This document shows, one piece after another, positions 45,123 to 54,368 of a DNA stretch of 64,000 nt. The first letter of the stretch is position 1, and every line of letters begins with the position of its first letter. A program made the translations under genes and the position numbers. The notes below the pieces were generated by a model that was not told the origin of the DNA, ran no database searches, and saw nothing but the letters and a program-made list of their open reading frames with translations. The DNA is from Sediminicola sp. YIK13 (GTDB lineage Bacteria; Bacteroidota; Bacteroidia; Flavobacteriales; Flavobacteriaceae): the NCBI RefSeq assembly GCF_001430825.1, contig NZ_CP010535.1, forward strand, positions 2,460,501-2,524,500. The letters run 5' to 3'.

Positions 45123-45940
45123 GTATGGAAAATCCTATAAAAGAGAATATGGTATTAGATAGCGTTATAGACCCATCTTTAAAAAAGATACCTAAGATTG
45201 AAGCCAAGAAAATAAAAGTTTGGTATGATGATTTCAATGCTATAAAAGGCATTGATATGACCATCAAGCCAAATACTGTAACTGCATTCATAGGTCCATC
45301 TGGCTGCGGTAAATCTACCTTTTTGCGTTTGTTCAACAGAATGAACGATTATGTGGATGGCTTCAGTATGGAAGGAAAAATAAAGATCAACGGCAACAAC
45401 ATCTACAAGAAAAATGTAAATGTTGAGGAACTGCGTAAGGAAGTAGGAATGGTTTTCCAAAAACCAAACCCCTTTCCAAAATCTATTTTCGACAATGTAG
45501 CCTATGGTTTAAGGATACAGGGCATCACAGATAAGAAATTTATACAAGAGCGCGTTGTTTCCTCCTTGCAGCAAGTTGGACTTTGGGAAGAGGTAAAGGA
45601 TGATTTAAAAAAATCCGGTCTCGCTCTTTCCGGTGGACAGCAACAAAGGCTATGCATTGCGCGAACTTTGGCAGTAGAGCCATCCATCATTTTAATGGAT
45701 GAGCCCACTTCTGCCCTTGATCCAATTTCCACGGCAAAAATCGAGGAACTTATTTTTCAGTTAAAGGAAAAATACACGATTATCATCGTAACCCATAACA
45801 TGCAACAAGCCGGTAGGATCAGTGATTATACTGCTTTTTTCTATCTTGGTGAACTTATTGAGTACAATAAGACTAAAAACATCTTTACTAACCCAGAAAA
45901 ACAACAAACCGAAAACTACATTACCGGTAGGTTCGGATAA
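45101..45940 (+). CDS. pstB: Phosphate ABC transporter ATP-binding protein
   Basis: This encodes about 279 residues. Walker A is GPSGCGKST (65-73 from this start), with the signature [16 protein letters not shown] and Walker [15 protein letters not shown], the standard PstB motifs. The start is uncertain: the ATG at 45101 overlaps pstA by 22 bases, and ATGs at 45113 and 45125 (two bases after the pstA stop) are equally usable because the first ~30 residues are not conserved. It is followed after 11 bases by phoU. Confidence 0.93.
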   Translation: MAEEMEISMENPIKENMVLDSVIDPSLKKIPKIEAKKIKVWYDDFNAIKGIDMTIKPNTVTAFIGPSGCGKSTFLRLFNRMNDYVDGFSMEGKIKINGNNIYKKNVNVEELRKEVGMVFQKPNPFPKSIFDNVAYGLRIQGITDKKFIQERVVSSLQQVGLWEEVKDDLKKSGLALSGGQQQRLCIARTLAVEPSIILMDEPTSALDPISTAKIEELIFQLKEKYTIIIVTHNMQQAGRISDYTAFFYLGELIEYNKTKNIFTNPEKQQTENYITGRFG

Positions 45941-45951
45941 AACATAGTAAT

Positions 45952-46614
45952 ATGGCAAATGCTATTTACCAAAGGGAAATCATAAACCAGTCGGGCTCCA
46001 AAATGCTAACGCTGTGCAAAAGTCAACTTGAAAAAGCCAAGGTGGCTTTTAGGGAGCACGATAGTGATTTGGCGGAAGAGGTCATTAATACGGAGAACAG
46101 GGTGAATGCCCTGGATCTAAAAATTGAAGAGGATTGTGAAAAATTCTTAGCTCTCTACAATCCGGTGGCCATTGACTTGCGGTTTATTATGGCCGTGAGA
46201 AAAATCAATTTTGATTTGGAAAGAATTGCTGATCACGCCTATAGTATCTCCAAGTACGTGGTGGATCTGGACGAACCCATTGAGCCCCATCTTTTTGAAA
46301 AATTAGAATTTGAAAAAATGTACGCCACCATCTCCACTATGTTTGAGCATATTACCACGGCATACGAGGAGAAAGATGTAAAAGCGGCCAGAAAAGTCTT
46401 TAAAAAAGATAAGATCTTGGATCAGATCAATAGGGAGTCCTTTTCTATTATTGAGGAAGAGATCAGGAAGGACAGCAAGGTGATCAGACAGTCCCTGATC
46501 TTATTCTCAGTAGTCAAAAAACTGGAACGCGTGGGTGATTTGATGAAAAATATTGCCGAAGAAGTAATTTTTTACATCGATGCCGAGGTCCTAAAACACA
46601 AAAGAAAAAAATAA
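45952..46614 (+). CDS. phoU: Phosphate transport system regulator PhoU
   Basis: This 220-residue all-helical protein has the duplicated PhoU fold: EVINTENRVNALDLKIEEDCEKFLALYNPVAIDLRFIMAVRKINFDLERIADHAYSI in the first half and FSVVKKLERVGDLMKNIAEEVIFYIDAEVLK in the second. The E/DxxxD metal clusters are visible. PhoU restrains Pst transport and phosphate signalling. It is last in the pst operon and is followed by a terminator. Confidence 0.93.
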   Translation: MANAIYQREIINQSGSKMLTLCKSQLEKAKVAFREHDSDLAEEVINTENRVNALDLKIEEDCEKFLALYNPVAIDLRFIMAVRKINFDLERIADHAYSISKYVVDLDEPIEPHLFEKLEFEKMYATISTMFEHITTAYEEKDVKAARKVFKKDKILDQINRESFSIIEEEIRKDSKVIRQSLILFSVVKKLERVGDLMKNIAEEVIFYIDAEVLKHKRKK

Positions 46615-46626
46615 ATATTTAACTCT

Positions 46627-46661
46627 ATCCCTACTCCAACCTCCATTGGACTAGGGATTTT
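46627..46661 (+). terminator. Terminator of the pst-phoU operon
   Basis: The stem ATCCCTACTCCAA / TTGGACTAGGGAT (one mismatch) with a short loop is followed by TTTT, 12 bases after phoU. Confidence 0.7.
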
Positions 46662-46741
46662 GGGTAAAAAATTAATATTTTAATATTATACATTGTTAAG
46701 TTTTAAGTAGGTTTGCAAGGTTCGCTTATAACACATTAATT

Positions 46742-49012
46742 ATGGATAATATTTACTTGCTAATGATTATTGCCCTTGCCTTTCTGGCCGTGGCCGATTT
46801 GGTAGTTGGTGTCAGTAATGATGCGGTGAATTTCTTAAATTCTGCCATAGGATCAAAAGCCATTTCCTTTAGGACCATCATGATCGTTGCCAGTTTGGGA
46901 ATAGCTATTGGAGCCATTTTCTCTAGCGGGATGATGGAAGTTGCGAGAAAGGGAATTTTTAATCCAAGTGAATTTATGTTCAGTGAGATCATGATCATCT
47001 TCATGGCCGTGATGATCACCGATATTCTCTTGCTGGATTTCTTTAACACCGTGGGGATGCCCACCTCCACGACCGTTTCCATTGTATTTGAGCTTTTAGG
47101 TGCTGCGGTTGCCATGGCCTTTATTAAAGTAGCCGCCGATACAGGTAATTATGTAGATGTATATACCCATATCAACACCTCTAAAGCTACTGAAATTATC
47201 GTAGGGATACTCTTATCGGTAGTCATAGCCTTTTCTATAGGTGCCATAGTGCAGTATTTCTCCAGATTATTACTCTCTTTCGATTTTAGAAAGAAAGCGA
47301 AGTGGACCGTTGCCCTTTTTGGGGGTATCGCTTTAACTGCCATTACCTATTTTATACTGATAAAAGGCCTAAAAGGAGCCACTTTTGTGAGCGAGGATCT
47401 GCTCGCATTTATTAAGAACAATACCATACTTATCATATTGGGAAGCCTTGTTCTTTGGACCGTGGTCTCTTATTTGATCACTATCATTCTAAAGTTTGAT
47501 GTTTATAAACTAATCATAATCGTAGGTACGTTTGCCCTCGCCCTCGCATTTGCAGGGAATGACCTAGTGAATTTCATTGGGGTCCCTATTGCCGCATGGC
47601 AGTCTTTTGAAGCTTGGCAAGCCTCGGGTATTCCCGCTACCGAGTTTAGTATGGATGTTCTTGCGGAAAAGGTTCCTACGCCTACCTTCTTGCTCTTTGG
47701 GGCAGGTATGGTCATGGTCTTGACACTTTGGTTTTCCAAAAAAGCTCGTTATGTGACCCAAACCGAAATCAACCTCTCACGGGAAGGGGAGTCCAAGGAA
47801 CGTTTTCAGCCCAACTTTCTTTCAAGGGGAATTGTTAGGGCCGCTATGTTGGCTTCTCAATTTTCAAATTCCCTCTTGCCCAAAACTGTGCAAAAAAGGA
47901 TAGACGCAAATTTTGAAAAACCGGTCATTGCCCTTTCCAAGGACAAAACTTACGAAATGCCCGCATTTGATATGGTCCGTGCCGCTGTGAACCTAATGGT
48001 TGCCGGGGTATTGATCTCCATCGCCACATCCTACAAATTACCATTATCAACCACCTATGTTACCTTTATGGTAGCCATGGGTTCTTCCTTGGCCGATAGG
48101 GCCTGGGGGGCAGAAAGCGCGGTATATAGAGTAGCTGGGGTTTTGAATGTTATAGGAGGATGGTTCTTTACCGCCTTTATCGCATTTATATCTGCAGCCG
48201 TAATTGTTTACCTTATCAATATCCACGTACCTTCCATGGTAGCTATCCTTCTGTTGATCGCCATCTTCCTATTGGTACGGAACTATATTTCCCATAGCCA
48301 AAAATCTAAGGAGATAAAGGCGGAGGATAGTCTCAGAAAAGCAGAAAGTAGTTCTATACAAGGCGTTATTGAGGAAAGTGCCAATAATATTGCCAACGTC
48401 GTTAAAAGAGGGAACAAAATTTACACCAATACGATCAACGGACTTGCAAAACAAGACCTTGAGCTCCTCAAAAAGAACAAAAAAGGGGTGAATAAGCTGT
48501 CTGCCGAAGTTGATGAATTAAGGGATCATATCTTTTACTTCATTAAAAACCTTGACGAGGCCAGTGTCGGAGCAAGTAATTTCTATATCAACATTTTGGG
48601 TTATTTGCAGGATTTAGCCCAATCCTTGGAATACTTGACCAAAATTAGCCACAAGCATATCCATAATAACCATAAGAAATTAAAGTATAATCAGATAAAG
48701 GAGCTTAAAGAAATAGACATTAAAATCGATGAACTTTTTAGTGCAACCAAGGAAGTTTTTGATTCTCGTTCTTTTGAGCAAATAGGAGAGATCCTATCAA
48801 GCAAACAAGAATTACTGGATATGGTGTCCCAAAAGATTGAAAAGCAAGTGGAGAGGACGCGTACTGAGGAATCCAGTCCTAAAAACACCACTTTATACTT
48901 TACGTTGCTATTGGAAACAAAAGATATTATTGCAGCTACCACCAACTTATTGGAGTTGTATTATAAGGAGCACGACAGTTCTGTGATACCCGCCAAGTTG
49001 GATACCAAGTAA
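46742..49012 (+). CDS. Pit family inorganic phosphate transporter with PhoU-like C-terminal domain
   Basis: This 756-residue protein has a Pit/PiT membrane domain (about residues 1-515). The family repeats are GVSNDAVNFLNSAIGSKAIS near the N-terminus and FAGNDLVNFIGVPIAAW in the second half, with SLGIAIGAIFSSGMMEVARKGI and YKLPLSTTYVTFMVAMGSSLADRAW. Residues ~530-756 form a long helical cytosolic domain (EESANNIANVVKRGNKIYTNTINGLAKQDLELLKKNKKGVNKLSAEVDEL) that looks like PhoU. This is about 250 residues longer than a bare PitA. A TAGGTTTG string lies upstream at 46708-46715. It ends at a perfect 16-bp hairpin. Confidence 0.92.
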   Translation: MDNIYLLMIIALAFLAVADLVVGVSNDAVNFLNSAIGSKAISFRTIMIVASLGIAIGAIFSSGMMEVARKGIFNPSEFMFSEIMIIFMAVMITDILLLDFFNTVGMPTSTTVSIVFELLGAAVAMAFIKVAADTGNYVDVYTHINTSKATEIIVGILLSVVIAFSIGAIVQYFSRLLLSFDFRKKAKWTVALFGGIALTAITYFILIKGLKGATFVSEDLLAFIKNNTILIILGSLVLWTVVSYLITIILKFDVYKLIIIVGTFALALAFAGNDLVNFIGVPIAAWQSFEAWQASGIPATEFSMDVLAEKVPTPTFLLFGAGMVMVLTLWFSKKARYVTQTEINLSREGESKERFQPNFLSRGIVRAAMLASQFSNSLLPKTVQKRIDANFEKPVIALSKDKTYEMPAFDMVRAAVNLMVAGVLISIATSYKLPLSTTYVTFMVAMGSSLADRAWGAESAVYRVAGVLNVIGGWFFTAFIAFISAAVIVYLINIHVPSMVAILLLIAIFLLVRNYISHSQKSKEIKAEDSLRKAESSSIQGVIEESANNIANVVKRGNKIYTNTINGLAKQDLELLKKNKKGVNKLSAEVDELRDHIFYFIKNLDEASVGASNFYINILGYLQDLAQSLEYLTKISHKHIHNNHKKLKYNQIKELKEIDIKIDELFSATKEVFDSRSFEQIGEILSSKQELLDMVSQKIEKQVERTRTEESSPKNTTLYFTLLLETKDIIAATTNLLELYYKEHDSSVIPAKLDTK

Positions 49013-49034
49013 TAGAATTAATTTAGTTTTTATT

Positions 49035-49073
49035 AAAGGTCTAGTGAAACCCCGTTTCACTAGACCTTTTTTA
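49035..49073 (+). terminator. Strong terminator after the Pit gene
   Basis: Perfect 16-bp arms AAAGGTCTAGTGAAAC / GTTTCACTAGACCTTT enclose a three-base loop and are followed by TTT. It lies about 22 bases after the Pit stop. Confidence 0.85.
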
Positions 49074-49107
49074 TTCTTGGAGCACATCACTTTAATTTGG
49101 TCTAAAA

Positions 49108-49127
49108 CAGTTACGTTTTTGTAACTG
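49108..49127. repeat. Perfect inverted repeat upstream of a PepSY-like gene
   Basis: CAGTTAC-GTTTTT-GTAACTG lies about 84 bases before the PepSY-like gene's ATG. No TAnnTTTG element overlaps it. It may be an operator for an unknown regulator or a weak hairpin. Confidence 0.35.
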
Positions 49128-49210
49128 ACTCAGGTCATAGTAAAACATATCCCTTTAAGATATTTTTGAGATGGAATTAAGTTTAACTATAATCTATTAA
49201 AACACTTATT

Positions 49211-49717
49211 ATGAAAAATATATTATTGGGTTTATTTGTTTTTGGTCTCACCAGCCAAGGGTTTTCTCAAATTGTAAAGACTGAAGAATTATCAGAGGTG
49301 GTGGTTACAGCAGTGAATTATAAATACCTAAATGCCACTACCAATGAGGAGGAAGCCCTTCCGGTAAAAATGCTGGAACGTCAGGCCGCGGCCTATAACA
49401 TCAAGGAATCTGAATTGTATAGTGATGAATATGATTATTATACCGTTTCCTTTTTTATTCCAGACGGGAAAATAGTTGCAGTTTACAATGCAGACGGCCA
49501 GATCACTAGGACCATTGAGAAGTTCAAAAATGTGAAACTTCCCGAAACAGTAAATAAAGCCGTTATGGAAAGGTTTCCTAATTGGATAGTTGAATCCGAT
49601 GTATATTTAGTGAGCTATAGTGATGATAAAGGAGCCAAAAAAACCTACAAATTGAAATTAAAGAATGGTGACGAACGAATGAGGGTGAAAATTGATGAAA
49701 CAGGAACTTTTCTTTAA
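49211..49717 (+). CDS. Small exported PepSY-like protein with TonB-box-like motif (paralogue A)
   Basis: This 168-residue protein has a signal peptide of about 19 residues (GLTSQGFSQ). Directly after it comes KTEELSEVVVTAVNYKYL, where SEVVVTA matches the EVVVTA stretch that precedes the plug of TonB receptors in Bacteroidota. The rest is an alpha/beta domain with FFIPDGKIVAVYNADGQITRTIEKFKNVKLPE and FPNWIVESDVYLVSY, the PepSY-like BLIP-type pattern (two repeats of a helix and a sheet). A paralogue lies at 53259-53771. The function is not known. Confidence 0.8.
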   Translation: MKNILLGLFVFGLTSQGFSQIVKTEELSEVVVTAVNYKYLNATTNEEEALPVKMLERQAAAYNIKESELYSDEYDYYTVSFFIPDGKIVAVYNADGQITRTIEKFKNVKLPETVNKAVMERFPNWIVESDVYLVSYSDDKGAKKTYKLKLKNGDERMRVKIDETGTFL

Positions 49718-49743
49718 AAAGCACAAGATTTAAATAGGATATG

Positions 49744-49769
49744 GCCCGGCATTGTAAGCCGGGCTTTAG
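49744..49769 (+). terminator. Terminator of PepSY-like gene A
   Basis: Perfect 7-bp GC-rich arms GCCCGGC / GCCGGGC with a seven-base loop are followed by TTTAGTTATTTT. It may also stop the convergent metalloprotease transcript. Confidence 0.68.
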
Positions 49770-49789
49770 TTATTTTCTACTTCTTGCCA

Positions 49790-52288
49790 TTATTTACCAG
49801 GCTCCAATAGCTGATCTATTCTTGCGATAGCATCCTCGTAATGATACCTAGTAATCGTATTTACCGATCCGTTTTTTGCCGACTGCAACCTACTTCTCAA
49901 CGTTTTGAGCTCCCCCCTAACCAAAGAATGAACATCTGAAGTGCTCACGTCAAAAACAAAGGCACTTTCAAAGTCGGAGCGATTGTTTCTTTTCTCCGGT
50001 CCTTTATCTGTCATCAAATAGGCCATCCTATCCAAATACGTGCGTTGCAGGTTTCTGCGGAAAATATCCACATTGGAGCCTCTCCCCATTTCACTCCACA
50101 GCCCGGTCCTGAGATCCTTTAACATATCTAAAGCACTGTACATACTTACCTCAGTGGTTTCTGCGTCCATCATTCTCCCAATCCTATCAAAACTTAGCAG
50201 ATTGTTAATATGTCTTTCCTGCACTTTTCTTAGTCCCTCGAAATATCCCGCATGGTCTATATTCAATAGTATATTCTTATCTATGAGCCAAGATGGAGTT
50301 GAAAATATATTCAACTGTAACCAGACCATGGATGACTTCTGTACTTCTGGTGAAACATGCATAAAAACATACCCTTCCTGATCTGGAGTTTTAAGATTTT
50401 CATAAACACCTCCAATATTGGTGACCACATGCCCTACGTACCTACTATAAACGCTCAACAATTCGCCGTATAGTTCTTCCAAGTCACTGTAATCATTGGT
50501 CTGGTCCGAGGTCCAACTTTTAAGGTTCTGTGCAACGTACTGTAAATTCTTCAGCCCGTAATCCCCAGCTTTGATTGGATCATTTCCAATGCTTTCTGTC
50601 TGTGATTGTGGATCAAATCTACTGGATTGTCTACCAAACTTGAATTTGGGATCCATTTCGTGTTTACGAATCCACTCATTCAAAGTGTCTTTTTCCATTT
50701 CTTTGGATGTAGCACTTGGAATTACCCTATAACCCCAATTGGTGGCATAGTGATCGTAAGGGCCAATTTGACGAATGAACCTGATATTCTCATCCTCTGG
50801 TTGTGCCACATAATTATATCGCGCATAATCCATAATACTCGCCGCTATTCCGTTTTCTTGGGTAAATGCTCCATTTCGCAAAGAATCAACAGGGTAGGCA
50901 TAGCTTGCAGCCATATTATGGGGAAAACCTAGTGCATGTCCTACTTCATGTGCAATTACCATACGCATCATCTCCCCTATTTCGCCTTCCGGGGTATTCA
51001 GTGTCCTTGCAGAGGGATTTGCCGCACCTGTTTCCAACAAATACCTATTTCTGTAACTCCTCAAATGATTATGGTACCAAATGATATCGCTTTCAATAAT
51101 CTCTCCACTTCTAGGATCAGAAACACTGGGACCGGTTGCATTTCTTGTGGTACTGGCCACATATCTTACCACAGAATAGCGTACATCCTCTGGACTAAAT
51201 TCTGGATCTTCCTCCGCAGTAGGGGCGTCCTTCGCCAAAATTGCGTTTTTAAAACCTGCTGTTTCAAAGGGTTTTTGCCACTCCTCTATTCCTTGTTTGA
51301 TATACTCCCGCAAGTTTTCGGGCGTTCCCGGATCCAAATAATAAACTATAGGCTTAACGGGCTCTACCAATTCTCCCCTGGCATATGCCTCTGGATCTTT
51401 CGGCTCCAAGCGCCACCTTCTGATGTAGGTTTTTTCGTCCGCCTTCAATTCCTTGCTCCCATAATCATATTGACTAACGGAAAAGAACCCCACTCTTGGA
51501 TCAAAGGTTCTTGGTCTCATAGGTTCTTTGGGCAGTAATATCATAGACTGGTTCATCTGAAGACTAATGGATTCCAAATCAGAAAAGGATGGTGGTTCCG
51601 AGGCACTGTAAGTGAGATCCTGCTTTACCTCTATGTTCTCGGGAAAACTTTTGATCCCATTTATAAAACTTAGGGAAGATTCCAATTTCTTTACTTTGTA
51701 CTCCTTTCGCATTCTTGCCGAAAGACCGCTAATAGCCATCACATCTGTATTAAACAAAGAAGTCACATTTATAACAACGGCAGTAGAGTCCGTATTAAAT
51801 GCTTTTATATCAAAAGCGAAAAGGGTGGGCTCGTAGTTATTGACCACCACTGAATTATGGATAGCTTTGGTGCTATCGGCTACATTTGTATAGGACTTGA
51901 CTTTGAGTAGTATTTTATCCTGGAAGCGCGTCCATTGTACTACTTGTTCGTTGGTCTTAGAACCGGCATTGAAGTAACCTCCTCCCAATCCTTGGGGAAG
52001 TTGGGATATCCTACTCACCCATAACATTTCCTTCTTTAATTTATCGAAGGGTATTTCATAAAAATACTCCTCCTTAATTTTATGCACGGCAAAAAGGCCG
52101 GCATCCGTAATTGCATCTTTAGTTATGACATCACTATAGTTTTTGATGCCATTTTTATCTTTTGATTTTGTCGCATCATTGAAATTTTTGGGAACTGCAG
52201 CATCTTCATTTTTTGATGGTCTTTGGCCTTTTACTGTCAATGATAGAAGAAACAAAGGCAATAGTAGAAACGGTATTAATCTTTTCAT
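49790..52288 (-). CDS. Exported zinc-dependent metalloprotease (DUF5117/DUF5118/DUF4953 type)
   Basis: This 832-residue protein has a signal peptide (LLLPLFLLSLTVKGQ). It carries the extended zinc motif HEVGHALGFPHN (His447, Glu448, His451, His457), a metzincin-type HExxHxxGxxH arrangement, with an IMDYARYNYVAQPED Met-turn-like segment about 35 residues later. The N-terminal region (residues 25-300) matches DUF5117/DUF5118-type domains. Proteins of this class are periplasmic or surface metalloproteases; the substrate is unknown. It lies alone on the minus strand between two plus-strand genes with PepSY-like folds. Confidence 0.88.
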   Translation of the reverse strand: MKRLIPFLLLPLFLLSLTVKGQRPSKNEDAAVPKNFNDATKSKDKNGIKNYSDVITKDAITDAGLFAVHKIKEEYFYEIPFDKLKKEMLWVSRISQLPQGLGGGYFNAGSKTNEQVVQWTRFQDKILLKVKSYTNVADSTKAIHNSVVVNNYEPTLFAFDIKAFNTDSTAVVINVTSLFNTDVMAISGLSARMRKEYKVKKLESSLSFINGIKSFPENIEVKQDLTYSASEPPSFSDLESISLQMNQSMILLPKEPMRPRTFDPRVGFFSVSQYDYGSKELKADEKTYIRRWRLEPKDPEAYARGELVEPVKPIVYYLDPGTPENLREYIKQGIEEWQKPFETAGFKNAILAKDAPTAEEDPEFSPEDVRYSVVRYVASTTRNATGPSVSDPRSGEIIESDIIWYHNHLRSYRNRYLLETGAANPSARTLNTPEGEIGEMMRMVIAHEVGHALGFPHNMAASYAYPVDSLRNGAFTQENGIAASIMDYARYNYVAQPEDENIRFIRQIGPYDHYATNWGYRVIPSATSKEMEKDTLNEWIRKHEMDPKFKFGRQSSRFDPQSQTESIGNDPIKAGDYGLKNLQYVAQNLKSWTSDQTNDYSDLEELYGELLSVYSRYVGHVVTNIGGVYENLKTPDQEGYVFMHVSPEVQKSSMVWLQLNIFSTPSWLIDKNILLNIDHAGYFEGLRKVQERHINNLLSFDRIGRMMDAETTEVSMYSALDMLKDLRTGLWSEMGRGSNVDIFRRNLQRTYLDRMAYLMTDKGPEKRNNRSDFESAFVFDVSTSDVHSLVRGELKTLRSRLQSAKNGSVNTITRYHYEDAIARIDQLLEPGK

Positions 52289-52471
52289 GCGGGGGTAATT
52301 ATATTATCTTTCTCCTAAAATATAACTATTCAGAAGCTAATCCCGACTTTTTAAGGAACATTAACAAAATAAAGTCAAATATTTAGGCTTTTATTGTGTG
52401 CCACATCATCCAAAAAAATAGTTCAAATGTAAAAAATAGGTATCTTTTACATCTCTAAAACACCATATACT

Positions 52472-53182
52472 ATGTTGAGAATAATTTTTATTGTATTTAT
52501 TTCTTCGATTCATTTCTTGGGCCAATCCCAAGGTTTAACTGGTGATCAGCTGTTACAAAATGCAATTGCGTATCATGATCCAAATAATAATTGGCCAACA
52601 TTTAACTGGGTGTTTATGGTGACCATGGAAACACCTAAGAAAAGCGAAAGAAAGAGCAAGGTAAAGATCAACCTCCCAGAACAAGTATTTAGCTTAACTG
52701 TGAACCAAGAAGAAGTTTCACTTGAATACATCTTGAAAGGCAAAGACTGTAAATTACGATTAAATGGTGCTGAAGAAATTTCTGAGACACAAAAAAAAAC
52801 ATTTAATCTCAATTGTGATAGAGCCCTGATGATGAAAAATTATTACACCTACCTCTATGGGCTACCCATGAAATTAAAAGATCCTGGAACAATCATAGAC
52901 CCCAAGGTAAATCGCAGAAAATTTAAAAACAAAGAGTACTTGGTTCTGAAAGTTAACTATTCAGAAGATGTGGGAGGGGATTCCTGGTATTTCTATTTTG
53001 ACCCATTAACCTATGCCATGGAGATCTACCAATTTTTTCATGATGAATCTAAAAATGATGGCGAATACATCCTTTTATCAGGGGAAGAAACAATAAATAA
53101 CATTAAGATGCCAAAAACAAGGGCCTGGTACTATAACAAGGACAATGGCTACCTTGGAACAGATATACTATCTAAAGAATAA
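52472..53182 (+). CDS. DUF6503 exported protein
   Basis: This 236-residue protein has a signal peptide to about residue 20 (IHFLGQSQG). The body is a LolA-like half-barrel beta sheet: LLQNAIAYHDPNNNWPTFNWVFMVTMETPK and later NKEYLVLKVNYSEDVGGDSWYFYFDPLTYAMEIYQFFHDES. This matches the DUF6503 family, common in flavobacteria and without a known role. It follows a 183-base gap after the divergent metalloprotease and precedes PepSY-like paralogue B by 76 bases. Confidence 0.78.
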   Translation: MLRIIFIVFISSIHFLGQSQGLTGDQLLQNAIAYHDPNNNWPTFNWVFMVTMETPKKSERKSKVKINLPEQVFSLTVNQEEVSLEYILKGKDCKLRLNGAEEISETQKKTFNLNCDRALMMKNYYTYLYGLPMKLKDPGTIIDPKVNRRKFKNKEYLVLKVNYSEDVGGDSWYFYFDPLTYAMEIYQFFHDESKNDGEYILLSGEETINNIKMPKTRAWYYNKDNGYLGTDILSKE

Positions 53183-53258
53183 GGGAACTAACCTGTCTTA
53201 AAAATGACATTGCTCATAGCTTTTGTTACGGTATAAAGCTACTTTTAAACACTAAAAA

Positions 53259-53771
53259 ATGCACATGAAAATAGCAGTCGCCCTTCTTTTTGTTCTTATC
53301 CTGAATACCAATTTATGGGCCCAAGATCCTAAAACCGAAGAATTATCGGAGGTCGTTGTAACCGCTGTCAACTATAAATATCTAAGCAGTATTGATTCTA
53401 AAATGACACCTACCCCTGTTAAATTACTAGAGCGCAAAGTTGCAAGTTATAAGATAAAAAAAGATGATATTTTTGAAGATGAATATCCGTTTTACACCGT
53501 TTCCTTTTACATTCCCGAGGGTAAGATTGTAGCTGTATATGACGAAGAAGGCAAAATTCTAAGGACTATTGAAAGGTTTAAAAATCTGGATCTTCCAGAA
53601 GTGGTATTGCAATCCCTTGAAAAAAAATATCCCGGTTGGAAAATTGTTGACGACGTTTACCTAATAGACTATAACCATCAGAAAGGGGTAAATAGAACTT
53701 TTAAAATTAAATTACAGAAAAGAAAAAAGACCCTAAAGGTTAAATTGGACGAAAAAGGCAACTATCTATAA
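53259..53771 (+). CDS. Small exported PepSY-like protein with TonB-box-like motif (paralogue B)
   Basis: This 170-residue protein (alternative ATG at 53265) has a signal peptide ending LNTNLWAQ. As in paralogue A, KTEELSEVVVTAVNYKYL follows the cleavage site, and the fold continues with FYIPEGKIVAVYDEEGKILRTIERFKNLDLPE and YPGWKIVDDVYLIDY. The two paralogues share order, length and motif and differ mainly in the acidic loop after YKYL, so they arose by duplication. The last ten bases overlap the convergent nadD gene. Confidence 0.8.
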   Translation: MHMKIAVALLFVLILNTNLWAQDPKTEELSEVVVTAVNYKYLSSIDSKMTPTPVKLLERKVASYKIKKDDIFEDEYPFYTVSFYIPEGKIVAVYDEEGKILRTIERFKNLDLPEVVLQSLEKKYPGWKIVDDVYLIDYNHQKGVNRTFKIKLQKRKKTLKVKLDEKGNYL

Positions 53772-54346
53772 AAGTTCATCTCGTCCAAATACTTCCAAAC
53801 ATTTTCAGGCAATAGGGGTCTGATATTTTTACCTGCTTTATGCTGTTTTCGAATGAAAGTGGATGAAATTTCCATAATGGGTGCGTCGATATGTATAATT
53901 TTGGGGTGACCCTTAAAACTATGGTCTGTTTCCCCTTCGGAAATTCTAGGATATACATAAATTTGATGATGTTCCAAGATGGCCTCGAAGTTTTTCCATT
54001 TATGCAATCCCTTAAGATTGTCTTCACCCATCATTAATGAAAACTCATAATCTGTTCCGTGCTTTTCGACCAAATGAATCAACGTATTTACCGTGTAGTT
54101 TGGCTGGGGAAGTTCAAATTCTATCTTACTTGGGCGTAATTTTGGATAATCTTTGGTGGCCTCATAGACCATTTCGTACCTATGATTGTTATCCAATAAG
54201 GTCTTCTTTTTCTTGAAAGGGCTATGGGGGGTAATCACCAACCAGACTTCATCTAGATCAGAAAATTCTGCCATGTGGTTGGCAATCACCAAGTGGCCAA
54301 TATGAATTGGATTAAACGTACCAAAATAAAGACCTACCTTTTTCAT
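53762..54346 (-). CDS. nadD: Nicotinate-nucleotide adenylyltransferase
   Basis: This 194-residue nucleotidyltransferase carries the HxGH signature in GTFNPIHIGHLVIAN (9-23; His15, Gly17, His18), plus HSPFKKKKTLLDNNHRYEMV. The C-terminal ISSTFIRKQHKAGKNIRPLLPENVWKYL has the ISSTxIR motif. It makes nicotinate adenine dinucleotide for NAD synthesis. It is last in the yicC-gmk-nadD cluster, a common arrangement in Bacteroidota, and overlaps the convergent paralogue B gene by ten bases. Confidence 0.95.
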   Translation of the reverse strand: MKKVGLYFGTFNPIHIGHLVIANHMAEFSDLDEVWLVITPHSPFKKKKTLLDNNHRYEMVYEATKDYPKLRPSKIEFELPQPNYTVNTLIHLVEKHGTDYEFSLMMGEDNLKGLHKWKNFEAILEHHQIYVYPRISEGETDHSFKGHPKIIHIDAPIMEISSTFIRKQHKAGKNIRPLLPENVWKYLDEMNFYR

Positions 54347-54368
54347 TTGTAATAATTAGTCTATGCCC

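Noticed and set aside
46708-46715. TAGGTTTG as a promoter -7 element for the Pit gene.
   Set aside because: The nearest upstream TTG is only 12 bases away, shorter than the usual 17-20; it was left as a comment only.
50936-51538. A 200-codon plus-strand frame within the metalloprotease gene.
   Set aside because: It lies opposite the HExxH-containing frame, has no recognisable domain and has an odd Cys/Trp/His composition.
52380-52471. A Pho-like half site (AACATTAACAAAA) before the DUF6503 gene.
   Set aside because: Only a half site is present, and it lacks the 11-bp period of the three accepted copies.
49211-53771. PepSY-like paralogues as a composite transposon.
   Set aside because: The duplicates are in direct orientation and diverged at the DNA level, with no transposase or terminal repeats.
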